Notes: a model not told the origin generated them from the letters alone. A stretch of 64,000 nt of DNA from Thermosipho ferrireducens (GCF_017358165.1 NZ_CP071446.1:1426001-1490000), one strand, 5' to 3'. Shown: positions 19,048-28,772, numbered from the stretch's first letter. A program made the numbers and translations.

Positions 19048-20241
19048 ATGAGTGAAATTTTTAGTAAAAAGGAGTATTTAAAAAATCTTATAAAAAGATC
19101 AAAACATGAAGATACTGAGCAGTTAAAACAGGAGTTAAGAAAAATTATAAGCCAGCTTTCTCCAGAAGAGATAGCGAAAGTTGAACAAGAGCTTATGGAA
19201 GAAGAAAATTTATCAATTGAGGATATTAGAAACGTATGTGATGTACATTTACAAATGTTTGAGGAGTATGTAGAAAAAGAGAAACTTGATGTTCCAGAGT
19301 GGCATCCAATCTTCATTCTTATGAAAGAGCACGAACATATACTTCATACGCTGGAAGGGTTAAGGAACATTTCTAAAGAGCTCAGTAAAATACAAGGTAT
19401 TGATGAAGCTTTACCAAAACTTTTAAAATTATCGCAAACTATAGAAGAGTTGCACGCAGCTGAAAAGTATTTTTTAAAAGAAGAGAACGCGTTATTCCCG
19501 TATATTGAAAAACATGGAGTGGTTAAACCTCCTGCGATTATGTGGAAAGAACACGATATAGTAAGAGAGCTGAGAAAAAGATTGAAAAAGCTAAAAGACG
19601 AAAGAAATTTAGAAACTGTAAAAAAAGAATTATCGCAAATTGCTATAGAACTTTCTGAGCTTTTTGTGAGTCATGTACATAAGGAGCATTCTATATTATT
19701 TCCAACAGCTTTAAATTTGATATCTGAAAACGAATGGTATTTAATAAGAGAAGAATTTGATAAAATCGGTTATTGTTGTTATAAACCAAAACCATTTGGA
19801 CGTAAAATTTCTGAGGAAAAAATTCTTATAGAAAATAGAATTAAATTTCCAAGCGGAGAGTTGACTCTTGAAGAGTTGAATGCTGTCTTAAATGTTCTGC
19901 CAGTTGATATATCTTTTGTGGATAAGAACGACGAAGTGAAATATTTCAACGAAACTGAGGATAGGATCTTTGTTAGAAGCCGGGCTATTATTGGGAGGAA
20001 AGTGCAAAATTGCCACCCGGAAAAAAGCATTGATATAGTTAATAAAATTCTTAATGACTTTAAAAGCGGCAAAAGAGACAAAGCAGATTTCTGGATAAAG
20101 CTCGGAGAAAAATATGTGTATATTCAATATTTTGCTGTTAGAGATAAAAACGGGGAATATCTTGGTACTTTAGAAGTTACTCAGGATATTGCCCCTCTCC
20201 AAAAAATTCAAGGTGAAAAAAGAATATATGATGAAAAGTAG
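19048..20241 (+). CDS. DUF438-hemerythrin-PAS protein
   Basis: 397-aa soluble protein with three recognisable parts: an N-terminal helical DUF438-type region (about residues 1-80, 'LSPEEIAKVEQELMEE'); a hemerythrin-like HHE four-helix domain (about 90-235) with ligand-type histidines in 'MKEHEHILHTLE', 'LHAAEKYFLKEENALFPY', 'WKEHDIVREL' and 'HVHKEHSILFP'; and a C-terminal PAS domain (about 275-390, 'NVLPVDISFVDKNDEVKYF'). HHE domains bind a diiron centre and are linked to O2/NO handling. It lies 12 nt upstream of hcp and probably shares its promoter, which argues for a nitrosative-stress sensing or repair role. Confidence 0.88.
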   Translation: MSEIFSKKEYLKNLIKRSKHEDTEQLKQELRKIISQLSPEEIAKVEQELMEEENLSIEDIRNVCDVHLQMFEEYVEKEKLDVPEWHPIFILMKEHEHILHTLEGLRNISKELSKIQGIDEALPKLLKLSQTIEELHAAEKYFLKEENALFPYIEKHGVVKPPAIMWKEHDIVRELRKRLKKLKDERNLETVKKELSQIAIELSELFVSHVHKEHSILFPTALNLISENEWYLIREEFDKIGYCCYKPKPFGRKISEEKILIENRIKFPSGELTLEELNAVLNVLPVDISFVDKNDEVKYFNETEDRIFVRSRAIIGRKVQNCHPEKSIDIVNKILNDFKSGKRDKADFWIKLGEKYVYIQYFAVRDKNGEYLGTLEVTQDIAPLQKIQGEKRIYDEK

Positions 20242-20253
20242 GAGGTGGAAAGT

Positions 20254-21912
20254 ATGTTTTGTTACCAGTGTCAGGAAGCTGCAAGAGGGATAGCGTGTGA
20301 TATTAGAGGTATTTGTGGAAAAGAGCCTGAAGTTTCAGATTTACAGGATATGCTTATCTGGGTGACTAAAGGTCTTTCCTATTGGAATCTTAAAGCAAAA
20401 GAGTACGGTATCAAAGATGATGAAGTGAACTTATTTGTAGCTGAAGCATTGTTTGCAACCATCACAAATGTTAACTTCTCAGCCAAAAGAATTTCTCAGA
20501 TGATTGACAAAGCGATTGAGTTAAGGGATAGAATAAAAGAAGAATTTCTGAAAGCTTACGAAAAGAAACATGGCAAAAAATTTAATGAAAAAGTGCCGGA
20601 ACCAGCTGATTGGAGTACTCCTGGTGGAATGAGTGTTTACGAATTAAAAGGTGCAGAAGTTGGAGTATTGCTTGACAAAAATGAAGACATAAGATCATTG
20701 AAGCAATTTCTCATTTACGGGTTAAAAGGAGTAGCAGCCTATGCAGACCATGCCTATATATTAAAACATACTAATGATGAAATACTTTACTTTATTCAGA
20801 AAGGTCTGGTAGAAACATTGAGAAATGATATAACGGCAGATGAATTGGTGGGACTTATTCTTGAAACGGGCAAATATGCAGTCGAAGTAATGGCTCTTCT
20901 TGACAAAGCTAACACATCTACATACGGTCATCCAGAAATTACAAAAGTTTACACCGGTACTTACAACACTCCAGCGATACTTGTAAGTGGACACGACTTG
21001 CTGGATCTTGAAGAGCTTCTCAAACAAACAGAAGGTACAGGCATAAAGGTGTACACCCACGGAGAAATGTTGCCGGCTCACGCATATCCTGAATTGAAAA
21101 AGTATAAGCATTTAGCGGGTAATTTTGGAAATTCATGGTGGAAACAGGATAAAGAATTTGAGGAATTTGGCGGAGCAATTTTGATGACAACAAATTGTCT
21201 TGTTCCCCCGAAAGAAACTTATAAAGACAGAGTATTTACTACAGGTTTAGTTGGATTTGATGGGGTTACACACATACCGAATCGTGTAGATGGCAAACCA
21301 AAAGATTTTTCACCTGTTATACAAAAGGCGCTTGAGCTTGGACCAATTCCAGAAAGACCTGGTAAAGAACTAACAATAGGATTTGCACATGATCAGGTTT
21401 CAAAAGTTTTGGATAGTGTTCTGGAAGCAGTAAAAGCCGGTAAGATTAAAAAATTCTTTGTTATGGCTGGATGTGATGGAAGGCACAGTTCCCGTGAATA
21501 TTACACAGAATTTGCTAAGAAACTTCCAAATGATACAGTTATTCTCACAGCTGGTTGTGCTAAATACAGGTACAATAAACTTGATCTTGGTGATATTGAT
21601 GGAATCCCAAGAGTACTTGATGCTGGTCAATGTAATGATTCATACTCTCTTGCAGTTACAGCGCTTAAATTAAAAGAGATTCTCGGTTTAGATGATATCA
21701 ATGAACTTCCTATTGAATACAACATCGCATGGTATGAACAGAAAGCTGTAGCGGTACTTCTTGCACTCTTATATCTTGGTGTAAGAAAAATAAAACTTGG
21801 TCCAACTTTACCAGCTTTCTTGTCACCAAATGTATTAAAAGTGGTAGCAGAAAAGTTCAATATTTCAACTATTTCAGATGTTGAAAATGATATCAAAACT
21901 ATGTTAGCATAA
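20254..21912 (+). CDS. hcp: Hybrid cluster protein (hydroxylamine/NO reductase)
   Basis: Fe-S/oxo enzyme of 552 aa implicated in NO or hydroxylamine reduction in anaerobes. The N-terminal cluster motif is C-x2-C-x8-C-x5-C ('[16 protein letters not shown]' onward), the spacing of the compact class. Hybrid-cluster ligands are suggested by 'MTTNCLVPP', '[15 protein letters not shown]', '[10 protein letters not shown]' and '[10 protein letters not shown]'. ATG 20254 gives the canonical MFCYQC start after AGGAGGTGG; a GTG at 20245 lies in the RBS. It is paired with the hemerythrin protein upstream and faces a CRP-like regulator, a typical setting for HcpR-type control. Confidence 0.96.
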   Translation: MFCYQCQEAARGIACDIRGICGKEPEVSDLQDMLIWVTKGLSYWNLKAKEYGIKDDEVNLFVAEALFATITNVNFSAKRISQMIDKAIELRDRIKEEFLKAYEKKHGKKFNEKVPEPADWSTPGGMSVYELKGAEVGVLLDKNEDIRSLKQFLIYGLKGVAAYADHAYILKHTNDEILYFIQKGLVETLRNDITADELVGLILETGKYAVEVMALLDKANTSTYGHPEITKVYTGTYNTPAILVSGHDLLDLEELLKQTEGTGIKVYTHGEMLPAHAYPELKKYKHLAGNFGNSWWKQDKEFEEFGGAILMTTNCLVPPKETYKDRVFTTGLVGFDGVTHIPNRVDGKPKDFSPVIQKALELGPIPERPGKELTIGFAHDQVSKVLDSVLEAVKAGKIKKFFVMAGCDGRHSSREYYTEFAKKLPNDTVILTAGCAKYRYNKLDLGDIDGIPRVLDAGQCNDSYSLAVTALKLKEILGLDDINELPIEYNIAWYEQKAVAVLLALLYLGVRKIKLGPTLPAFLSPNVLKVVAEKFNISTISDVENDIKTMLA

Positions 21913-21914
21913 TC

Positions 21915-21943
21915 AAAAAGCGCGGGAAATTCCCGCGCTTTTT
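21915..21943. terminator. Bidirectional terminator between hcp and the CRP-like gene
   Basis: AAAAAGCGCGGGAA and its complement form a near-perfect palindrome ending in TTTTT on both strands. It sits 2 nt after the hcp stop and 5 nt from the end of the convergent regulator gene. Confidence 0.9.
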
Positions 21944-21948
21944 AACTA

Positions 21949-22614
21949 TTAAAGTTCATTTATAAGTTGCTTGAGTTTTTCGATCTTCAATATTCTGATA
22001 TTTCGACCTTCACGTTCTATGATTCCTTCCTTTTCAAATTCCGCAAAAACCCGCGAAAGAGCGGGCCGGGCACAGCCAAGAAATCTTGAAAGCTTTTCTT
22101 TGTTTATTTTCAAATAAATGTCTTTGCTTGAAGTTGCCTTTTTTAATAAAACATAAGCTACTTTTTCTTTTAATGTTTTGGTTGAAAGTAAAAAAAGTTT
22201 TTGAGATAAGATATGAAATTTATCGCCTATTTCATTGAGAAACTTCAAAAACAATTTTTTATTTTGCTGTAAAATCTCTAAGAAAGTGTCTTTTTCAATT
22301 GCAAGTATTCTGGCATTTCCTTCGGATATTATATTCACCGGGTAAAACGGTTCTGATGTATATATAAATCCTGGAGCGACAATATCGTAAGGTTCCAAAA
22401 TATCCAGTTCGAGACTTTTACCACTTTCAGATACGTATTCTGCAACTACTTTTCCATCGACTATTATAAACACTTCATCGATTTCCTCACCCTGGGCTTT
22501 TATAAGCTCGCCGTTTTTAAACTTTAAAAGTTTAAATCCAGATTTATTTTTAAGAACAACTTCGTCGATGTTGTCGAAATACGGTATCTTTTTAATAACT
22601 GTAATAATATCCAT
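21949..22614 (-). CDS. CRP/FNR-family transcriptional regulator (HcpR-like candidate)
   Basis: 221-aa regulator with an N-terminal cNMP-binding-like beta barrel (about residues 10-120, 'IVDGKVVAEYVSESGKSL') and a C-terminal winged helix ('RFLGCARPALSRVFAEFEKE' then 'GIIEREGRNIRIL'). It lacks the N-terminal cysteine cluster of FNR, so an Fe-S sensor is not evident. It is convergent with hcp, and a CRP-type protein next to hcp is a common arrangement for HcpR regulators of nitrosative stress; that assignment is inference. Start ATG 22614 follows GGAGGAAATTT. Its operator may be the palindromes upstream of the DUF438 gene. Confidence 0.82.
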   Translation of the reverse strand: MDIITVIKKIPYFDNIDEVVLKNKSGFKLLKFKNGELIKAQGEEIDEVFIIVDGKVVAEYVSESGKSLELDILEPYDIVAPGFIYTSEPFYPVNIISEGNARILAIEKDTFLEILQQNKKLFLKFLNEIGDKFHILSQKLFLLSTKTLKEKVAYVLLKKATSSKDIYLKINKEKLSRFLGCARPALSRVFAEFEKEGIIEREGRNIRILKIEKLKQLINEL

Positions 22615-22668
22615 AAATTTCCTCCTGGATTTTACAAATGTCTTCTAATAAATATTATATAACAAAAA

Positions 22669-22710
22669 CTAAAAACCACACCGCATGTTATTGTGCGGTA
22701 TGGTTTTTAG
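22669..22710 (-). terminator. Terminator after glnA
   Basis: A long stem pairs CTAAAAACC-A-C-ACCGCA with TGCGGT-A-T-GGTTTTTAG (one internal mismatch) around an 8-nt loop. On the minus strand it is followed by a T-rich run. It lies 10 nt beyond the glnA stop. Confidence 0.8.
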
Positions 22711-22719
22711 TGCCATATC

Positions 22720-24090
22720 TCAAGCATCAAAGTAATATTCAAATTCTGCTGGATGGGGAATAGAGTTAATTGAGCGAGCTTCCTTTATTTTTGCATTTGC
22801 CCAGTGTGTTAATAGTTCCTCAGGAAAAGTTGTCAAGTAGGAATTGTCATCTAAAAGGGCCTTACAGGCCTCTTCAAGATTTGCTGCAAGAGGCATAATT
22901 GTTTGATTATACGCATCGCCTTCAAATGGTCCAAATCCTTCAACAGTTGGATCTAAATTCTTTTTAATCCCGTCTATTCCTGCAAGAATCATGGCTGAAA
23001 AAGCAAGGTATGGATTACACGTGGCATCAATTGTTCTAAATTCTATTCTACGTTTTGCAGGATCTTTTACATATGCGGGAATCCTAATAGCTGCTGTTCT
23101 ATTGGCAAGCGCAAACACTGCGTTAGTGGGGGCTTCAAATCCCGGTACAAGTCGTCTGTAAGAATTTGTTGAAGGATTGCTAAAAGCCATTACGGAATTT
23201 GCGTGTTTTAAAAGACCAGCAATGTAATTGAGAGCTGTTTTTGATAAATTATACACTTCGTTTCCATCAAAAATATTTTTGCCATTTTTTACAAGAAATT
23301 GGTGAACATGCATGCCGTTTCCAGCTTCATCGTAAAGTGGTTTTGGCATAAACGTTACTATGTAACCTAATTTATGAGCGATATTTCTTGCGACATGTTT
23401 TACTAACAAAGTATAATCAGCTGCTTTCAAAGCGTCTACAAAGTTCAATTCTATTTCTACCTGACAACTTCCCACTTCATGATGATGATATTTTACAGGT
23501 ATTCCATATTCTAATAGTTTTTCCACTATTTTGTTTCTAATTTCCATGAGGGTGTCAAATGGGGGAATTCTATGGTAACCTCTCTTTTTCCCTATAAAGT
23601 ATTCTCCGCTCTTTCCTGCATTCCAGAAACCTTCAGAACTATCTACATATAAAGAGATCTCGTTAGTGGAAACATTGTACTTAACATCTTCCAGTATATG
23701 GAATTCGTATTCCGGTCCCATAAAGACTTTATCTGCTACATTGTCGATGAGCTTTAAAGTACTTTTAAGTATAGTTCGAGGGTCATATGGACATGGTAAT
23801 TTTGTTTGAGCATCGTAAACATCACAAATGATTGAAAGAACCTTTTCATTATCATATTCTTCAATGAAAAATGTTTCTGGATCAGGAATGAGTATCATAT
23901 CACTATTGGTTACGTTTGCGTACCCAAGGTTAGAGGCGTCAAACCCAACTCCTTCATGAAATGTTTTTTCTGAAAAATTTGTTCGGGCAAGGGTTACATG
24001 TCGCCATCGTCCCCAGATATCAACTACTTTTAAGTCTATGAAGTTAATTTTTTCACTTTCTACCAATTTCACAATTTCTTTTGGATCCAT
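22720..24090 (-). CDS. glnA: Glutamine synthetase, type I
   Basis: ATP-dependent synthesis of glutamine from glutamate and ammonia, 456 aa. Visible signatures: N-terminal beta-grasp 'VDIWGRWRHVTLA', 'GVGFDASNLGYANV', the metal site 'GPEYEFHIL', 'VEIELNFVDALKAAD', ATP region 'FMPKPLYDEAGNGMHVHQF', and 'RRIEFRTIDATCNPYLAFSA'. The adenylylation-loop tyrosine motif of the enterobacterial (beta) type is not seen, so the alpha subtype is likely. There is no adjacent glnR or glnB. Start ATG 24090 lies 9 nt after AGGAGG. A TTGATA-17-TATGAA promoter-like pair is present upstream on the minus strand. Confidence 0.95.
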   Translation of the reverse strand: MDPKEIVKLVESEKINFIDLKVVDIWGRWRHVTLARTNFSEKTFHEGVGFDASNLGYANVTNSDMILIPDPETFFIEEYDNEKVLSIICDVYDAQTKLPCPYDPRTILKSTLKLIDNVADKVFMGPEYEFHILEDVKYNVSTNEISLYVDSSEGFWNAGKSGEYFIGKKRGYHRIPPFDTLMEIRNKIVEKLLEYGIPVKYHHHEVGSCQVEIELNFVDALKAADYTLLVKHVARNIAHKLGYIVTFMPKPLYDEAGNGMHVHQFLVKNGKNIFDGNEVYNLSKTALNYIAGLLKHANSVMAFSNPSTNSYRRLVPGFEAPTNAVFALANRTAAIRIPAYVKDPAKRRIEFRTIDATCNPYLAFSAMILAGIDGIKKNLDPTVEGFGPFEGDAYNQTIMPLAANLEEACKALLDDNSYLTTFPEELLTHWANAKIKEARSINSIPHPAEFEYYFDA

Positions 24091-24174
24091 GTCTCAACCT
24101 CCTAACAGTTTTTTAGTTTTTCATATCAAATGTAACATTATTTATCAATTTGAACAAATGCTATTTTCGAACAT

Positions 24175-24194
24175 AATAGGAGTTGATTCCTATT
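24175..24194. promoter_or_regulatory. Perfect palindrome between divergent glnA and the WD40 gene
   Basis: AATAGGA (24175-24181), 6-nt spacer, TCCTATT (24188-24194). It lies about 85 bp from each start codon, a position suitable for a dimeric regulator acting on either gene. No regulator can be assigned. Confidence 0.4.
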
Positions 24195-24280
24195 TAGTTG
24201 TCGTGAATGTTTTCTAACTAATTTCTTCTTTTTTATGCTATATTTAAAGTGGATGGAGAATTTATCAAAGAAGGGATAGT

Positions 24281-26800
24281 ATGAAAAAACTTTGTGTAAT
24301 ATTTTTTCTTTTTCTGATTATTTCTAATTTTTATGCGTCTTTTTCTTTTAACTTTGCCGGTCATTCAGGGGCTATATGGGATATAAAAATTTATAATGGT
24401 GAGGTTTTTACAGCGGGGGCAGATGGTGCTGTAAATATATGGAAATTTGGTTCTGATATTTTATTGCGAACAATATATTCAAATAGCTCCTGGACACGTG
24501 CTGTTGAAATAACCAATGACTATATTATAACCGGGGGTTATAAACCGGATAATAGTGTAAAAATATTTTCAAAAAAGGAAGGGAAACTGGTTAATACATT
24601 TTCGGATCATAAAGGCTCTATTTTTACACTTGCAACAGATGGATTATTACTTGCATCTGGTGGTTCAGATAACACGGTAGTTATAAGAAATTTATCAACA
24701 AATGGTATAGTGGCAAAGTATCACGCTCATTCCAGATGGGTTCGAGACCTTAAATTTTATAAAAATTATCTAATAAGCGGTGGTGATGATGGAAAAATTA
24801 TATTTTTTGATTTAAACACTTTGAAAATTGATAAAGTAATTGAATTATCAGAAAAAGTTATTAAAATTTTAACTGTAAGCGATGTAGTATATGCTGTTAC
24901 AGCAAAAGGTTTTGTATATGAAATCTCTCCCAGATTAAAAAAAGTATATTTTCAGGAAAATATTACAGCAGCTTTTATTAATTCATCAAATAGGCTGATT
25001 TATTTAGGAGATAATACGGGAATGCTTTACATTTTAAGTACAGATTTTAGGCTATTAGAAAGATTAAAAATATTAAGAGCAAGTATTACAAGTATTTCTG
25101 GTTTTAAAGAAATAATTTATGTTGGTGGTTCTGATGGAAAAATAAAGATGTATAACTTAAAGACAAACGGAATAAACTCGCTGCTTACAGGAACGTTTCA
25201 AATAAAAAGGATGTTTTATAAAGAAAATTTATTATATGTTGTGATGTCTTCAGGAAAGCTTATCGTATACAATGTTTTAAATGGGCTGATTTTAAAGAGA
25301 GCAGGTTTTGATGAAGTTTCAAATTTAGATATATCTGATAGTGTATTTTATTCAGACATAAACGGCAGAGTTTACAAATTTGGAGATAGAAACATTGAGA
25401 TTTTTCAAACAGAAAATGAAGTAACACTTTTAAAATCAGTCAAAGGTAAATTGATAGTAGGGACTTATAAATATCTTTTCATTATTAACGAAGAAAGTAG
25501 TGAAATAGAAAATTATTTTGAAAGTGAAGGTAGCTGGTTTAATTCTTTTTATTACAATGGAAAATATTTTTTCTTTGGGACAACAGCTGGAGAAATCTTC
25601 GTATTGTCTGAAAACTTTGATCTGATATGGACTGAAAAAATTTCGAACTCTTTAATTGTGGGTTTTACGGGATATAACGAGTTGTTTGTAATAACTTTTG
25701 AGGGAAAAATATTTGAAATGAATTTTTCGCAAAGATTATTTAAAATAACAAAATCATTTGATGAAAATGTTTTATGTGAAACCTTTTTTGATGGAAAAAT
25801 TGTTTTAGGTACTAAAAGAGGATTTTATATTTTGGAAAATGAAACATATAAGTTTATAAAAACAGAAGCTATGGTGGTTGCGCTGTCACATGGAGACAAA
25901 AAACTTTTTGTGGGACTTGCCAATGGAACAGTGGGTGTTTACGATATAAATTATAATCTTTCTCAAATTTTACGTGAAGGAGAAAATAAAATACTTGCTG
26001 TTGATGTGTCATCAAAGGGAGAATACGTTGTAACTGGTGGAGCTGACAACAAGGTTAAGCTATGGAGAATAGAAGGAAACAAGTTTAAACTTGAAAAAAC
26101 CATGGCAGGTCATGATGACTGGGTTCGTTCGGTTATATTTGTAAAAGATAAATATATAGTTTCTGGCTCTGCTGATAACACTATAAAAATCTGGGATAAA
26201 AATTCTGGTAGATTGGTAAAGACTTTGTCAGAACATAATGGCTATGTCTGGGCTCTGGCGCACAAAAACGGTATTCTTTACAGCGGAGGCTGGGATAACA
26301 AAATTATAGCTCGAAACTTTGAGAGTGGTCAGATCTTATTTGAGGTTAAAACGAATTCAGCTGTTACTGATATAGTAATCTGGAAAAACTTTCTTTTTGC
26401 TTCAGAAGTGAATGGCGATATTGCGCGCGTAAATATAACAACAGGTGAAGTATCAGTATCAAACGTCTCTTCAAGTACTATATGGGATATAGATATTTAC
26501 AAAAATTTCATCGTTTTTGGTGATGAAAAGGGTAAAGTGTTTGTTTATAGTGTGAACGACTTTAAAAGGATACTTGTCATAAACGCTCATAAGGCAACTG
26601 TATTTACAGTTAAAATATTTCAAAATGGGATAATCACAGCAAGTGTGGACAACACGTTAAAAATTTTCAATTTTGAAGGGAAGTTGATAAAAACATACAA
26701 AAGATTCACCCAGGCAGTATTATCTATAGCGGTTGATCCGGAAAGAAATGCTATAATAACAAGTGGTGGACTTACTCCTACACTTTTCCAGCTTCCCTGA
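24281..26800 (+). CDS. Exported WD40-repeat beta-propeller protein
   Basis: 839-aa protein with a signal peptide (MKKLCVIFFLFLIISNFYAS) and WD40-type blades through most of its length. N-terminal blades: 'GHSGAIWDIKIYNGEVFTAG', 'DHKGSIFTLATDG', 'AHSRWVRDLKFYKN'. C-terminal blades: 'GHDDWVRSVIFVKDKYIVSG' followed by a 'SADNTIKIWD' strand, 'EHNGYVWALAHKNG' and 'AHKATVFTVKIFQNG'. The middle (about residues 330-560) is more diverged. Two or more propellers are likely. No enzymatic domain or transmembrane anchor is visible, so it may be a periplasmic or toga-associated scaffold. It overlaps the convergent K+ channel gene by 23 bp. Confidence 0.88.
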   Translation: MKKLCVIFFLFLIISNFYASFSFNFAGHSGAIWDIKIYNGEVFTAGADGAVNIWKFGSDILLRTIYSNSSWTRAVEITNDYIITGGYKPDNSVKIFSKKEGKLVNTFSDHKGSIFTLATDGLLLASGGSDNTVVIRNLSTNGIVAKYHAHSRWVRDLKFYKNYLISGGDDGKIIFFDLNTLKIDKVIELSEKVIKILTVSDVVYAVTAKGFVYEISPRLKKVYFQENITAAFINSSNRLIYLGDNTGMLYILSTDFRLLERLKILRASITSISGFKEIIYVGGSDGKIKMYNLKTNGINSLLTGTFQIKRMFYKENLLYVVMSSGKLIVYNVLNGLILKRAGFDEVSNLDISDSVFYSDINGRVYKFGDRNIEIFQTENEVTLLKSVKGKLIVGTYKYLFIINEESSEIENYFESEGSWFNSFYYNGKYFFFGTTAGEIFVLSENFDLIWTEKISNSLIVGFTGYNELFVITFEGKIFEMNFSQRLFKITKSFDENVLCETFFDGKIVLGTKRGFYILENETYKFIKTEAMVVALSHGDKKLFVGLANGTVGVYDINYNLSQILREGENKILAVDVSSKGEYVVTGGADNKVKLWRIEGNKFKLEKTMAGHDDWVRSVIFVKDKYIVSGSADNTIKIWDKNSGRLVKTLSEHNGYVWALAHKNGILYSGGWDNKIIARNFESGQILFEVKTNSAVTDIVIWKNFLFASEVNGDIARVNITTGEVSVSNVSSSTIWDIDIYKNFIVFGDEKGKVFVYSVNDFKRILVINAHKATVFTVKIFQNGIITASVDNTLKIFNFEGKLIKTYKRFTQAVLSIAVDPERNAIITSGGLTPTLFQLP

Positions 26801-27806
26801 AACTTTCAACATTTTCCTTTTTTCCAAGTACCATAAGTTTGTCATCAGGATGAATGGTAGTTTTGCCTGTTGGGGCAAATAATATATCTTCTGATCTTTG
26901 AATAGCTACTACCATCACATTATATTTTCTTGCAAGCTCCAATTCTGCCAGTGTTTTATTCACATATGGGCTGTTTGAAGGAATTAAAACTTCTTCGATT
27001 CTGTATGATTCATTTCCAAAAGCAACTATATCTAAGAAGTTTACTGTCTCTGGTCTTGTCGTAAGTCTTGCCATACGTGTTCCCGCTATTTCTGCGGCTG
27101 CAACAACTGTAGTGGCACCTGCATATATGAGTTTCCTTATAGAGGAAACATCAGATACTTTTGAAACAATAGTCATAGTCGCATTTAATGTTCGAGCGCT
27201 TAGGACAACAAATACATTCACAGAATCTTCAGGGAGGGTTGTTATTAAAGCTTTAGCTCGTTCTATTCCAGCAGATATCAGAATATCCTCCTCTGTTGCA
27301 TCACCTATAACGTATGGAATTTCAACTTTGTATATTTCTGTCAACCTTTTTAAAAGTTCTTCGTTGGTATCGATTACTACAAATTTTTCTCTTTCTTTTA
27401 AAAGTTCTGAAATTACGTATTGGCCTGTTTTTCCAGCACCTACCACAATGATATGATCAGTCAATTTCTCAAGCATTTTTTTCATCTTCCTCCTTGCCAT
27501 ATAATCACGCAACTGTCCCTCAACAACAATCGCTGTTATGGAAGACACACCGTAGAGTACGACACTTATACCACCAAATATCAGAAAAGAAGTGAATATC
27601 CTTCCAAATTGTGAAAGATTTTGTGGCATTTCATAACCTACAGTTGAAATTGTGATTGCAGTGAAAAAAAACGCCTCCAGGAACGTCAATCCTTCAAAAT
27701 AGTAATAATAAAACGTTCCTGAAAGCAATATTATAGAAACGATTATTAGAATTATTGTTATATGCCTTATAATAATATGTCCAACTTCTTCTTTGTTCAT
27801 TTTCAT
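26778..27806 (-). CDS. K+ channel with RCK/TrkA NAD-binding domain
   Basis: Two-helix ion channel with a cytosolic gating domain, 342 aa, of the MthK/Kch layout. TM1 spans about residues 12-34, the pore loop and filter are 'ISTVGYEMPQN' (TVGYE) at about 52-60, TM2 about 68-92, then a Rossmann RCK domain starting 'DHIIVVGAGKTGQYVI', and an RCK_C domain ending near 'KLMVLGKKENVE'. It starts in an ATGA overlap with the cupin gene. The filter sequence GYE differs from the common GYGD but matches several prokaryotic K+ channels. Confidence 0.93.
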   Translation of the reverse strand: MKMNKEEVGHIIIRHITIILIIVSIILLSGTFYYYYFEGLTFLEAFFFTAITISTVGYEMPQNLSQFGRIFTSFLIFGGISVVLYGVSSITAIVVEGQLRDYMARRKMKKMLEKLTDHIIVVGAGKTGQYVISELLKEREKFVVIDTNEELLKRLTEIYKVEIPYVIGDATEEDILISAGIERAKALITTLPEDSVNVFVVLSARTLNATMTIVSKVSDVSSIRKLIYAGATTVVAAAEIAGTRMARLTTRPETVNFLDIVAFGNESYRIEEVLIPSNSPYVNKTLAELELARKYNVMVVAIQRSEDILFAPTGKTTIHPDDKLMVLGKKENVESFREAGKV

Positions 27807-28147
27807 TCATTCCCGGGCATGTAAGGTATCACACACAAAAATTTTGCAGGTTCTTTTCCAGCATTTACAAATTGGTGTTCTTCATTTGAAGGTACAAATA
27901 TAAAATTTCCTTTTTCTGCTTTATAGCTTTTCTGGTTGGTAACTGCTTCTATTGTACCTTCTAAAACAAAAATTTCGTGTTCCCAATCATGTGAATGATA
28001 GGGGGTTTTTGCACCAGGTTTTAGAGTAAACAGTCTCATAACAAAGTTTTGTGCCCCAACATTAGAACCCATTAATACACGTTTTTCTATATTACCATTA
28101 TCGATGATGATAGGTTCGATGTTTTCTGGTTTTGAAACTATCACCAT
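27803..28147 (-). CDS. Cupin-domain protein
   Basis: Small single-domain cupin, 114 aa. Cupin motif 1 is 'PGAKTPYHSHDWEHEIFVLEG' in shape (positions about 48-68, with metal-type H, H and E), and motif 2 'FIFVPSNEEHQFVNAG'. ATG 28147 is chosen because AAAGGAGGAG lies immediately upstream; a farther in-frame start adds only five residues. The first 50 bp overlap the end of jag in another frame, and the stop overlaps the channel gene start. Single-domain cupins of this size can be sensors, isomerases or dioxygenases; no function is assigned. Confidence 0.85.
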   Translation of the reverse strand: MVIVSKPENIEPIIIDNGNIEKRVLMGSNVGAQNFVMRLFTLKPGAKTPYHSHDWEHEIFVLEGTIEAVTNQKSYKAEKGNFIFVPSNEEHQFVNAGKEPAKFLCVIPYMPGNE

Positions 28148-28766
28148 TTCTCCTCCTTTCAATTACAACATACCTGTAGGGTTCAATCCCGACAGAATAT
28201 GAAACAACATGAGGATGATTTTTCAAAAATTCATGTACAAGTTTTCTTTCAAACGAAAACATAGGATCCAGAGCAACCTTTCCTTCCCTTTCAACACGTT
28301 TCAATGCGTTTTCCACTATATTTTTAATCAGTTCTTTTCTTCTTTCTCTATAATCTCCTGCGTCTATTATAATAGTAACTTTCGTGTCAGATAATCTATT
28401 GAGAAAGATAGTGGCAATATGTTGCAAAGCTCCAAGTCCTTTTCCGTGTTTACCTATAATTTTTCCTATTCCATCACCTTCGATTTTTGCAAGAAACGTT
28501 TTTGCATTTTTTGCGTAAACACTTACGAAAATATGCTTATCAAAATATTTACATATATTAGTTAGAAATTCTTCCAGACGTCTCTCGTAATATTCCTTTT
28601 TTATAGTTATTTCTACAACTGCATCTCTTGAAAACATCCCTAAAAACCCTGCCGAACCTTTATCTATAATTTCAAAATCATATTCACCGTTTTTGATTCC
28701 ATATGATTCTTCAAAAAGTGTAATTATTTCTTCCACACTTTTTCCTGTAATAGTGAGCTTTTTCAA
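28098..28766 (-). CDS. jag: Jag/KhpB RNA-binding protein
   Basis: 222-aa protein with an N-terminal Jag domain (about 1-50, 'KSVEEIITLFEESYGI'), a KH-type domain with GxxG as 'GIGKIIGKHGKGLGALQHIA' (about 110-130), and a C-terminal R3H domain ('EFLKNHPHVVSYSVG' following 'ERKLVHEF'). KhpB/Jag binds RNA and is linked to cell-wall synthesis in Gram-positives. It starts with TTG 28766 after AGGGGTGAG, 6 nt after yidC, the usual order rpmH-rnpA-yidD-yidC-jag. Confidence 0.93.
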   Translation of the reverse strand: MKKLTITGKSVEEIITLFEESYGIKNGEYDFEIIDKGSAGFLGMFSRDAVVEITIKKEYYERRLEEFLTNICKYFDKHIFVSVYAKNAKTFLAKIEGDGIGKIIGKHGKGLGALQHIATIFLNRLSDTKVTIIIDAGDYRERRKELIKNIVENALKRVEREGKVALDPMFSFERKLVHEFLKNHPHVVSYSVGIEPYRYVVIERRRNGDSFKTRKHRTYHHR

Positions 28767-28772
28767 GTTAAC

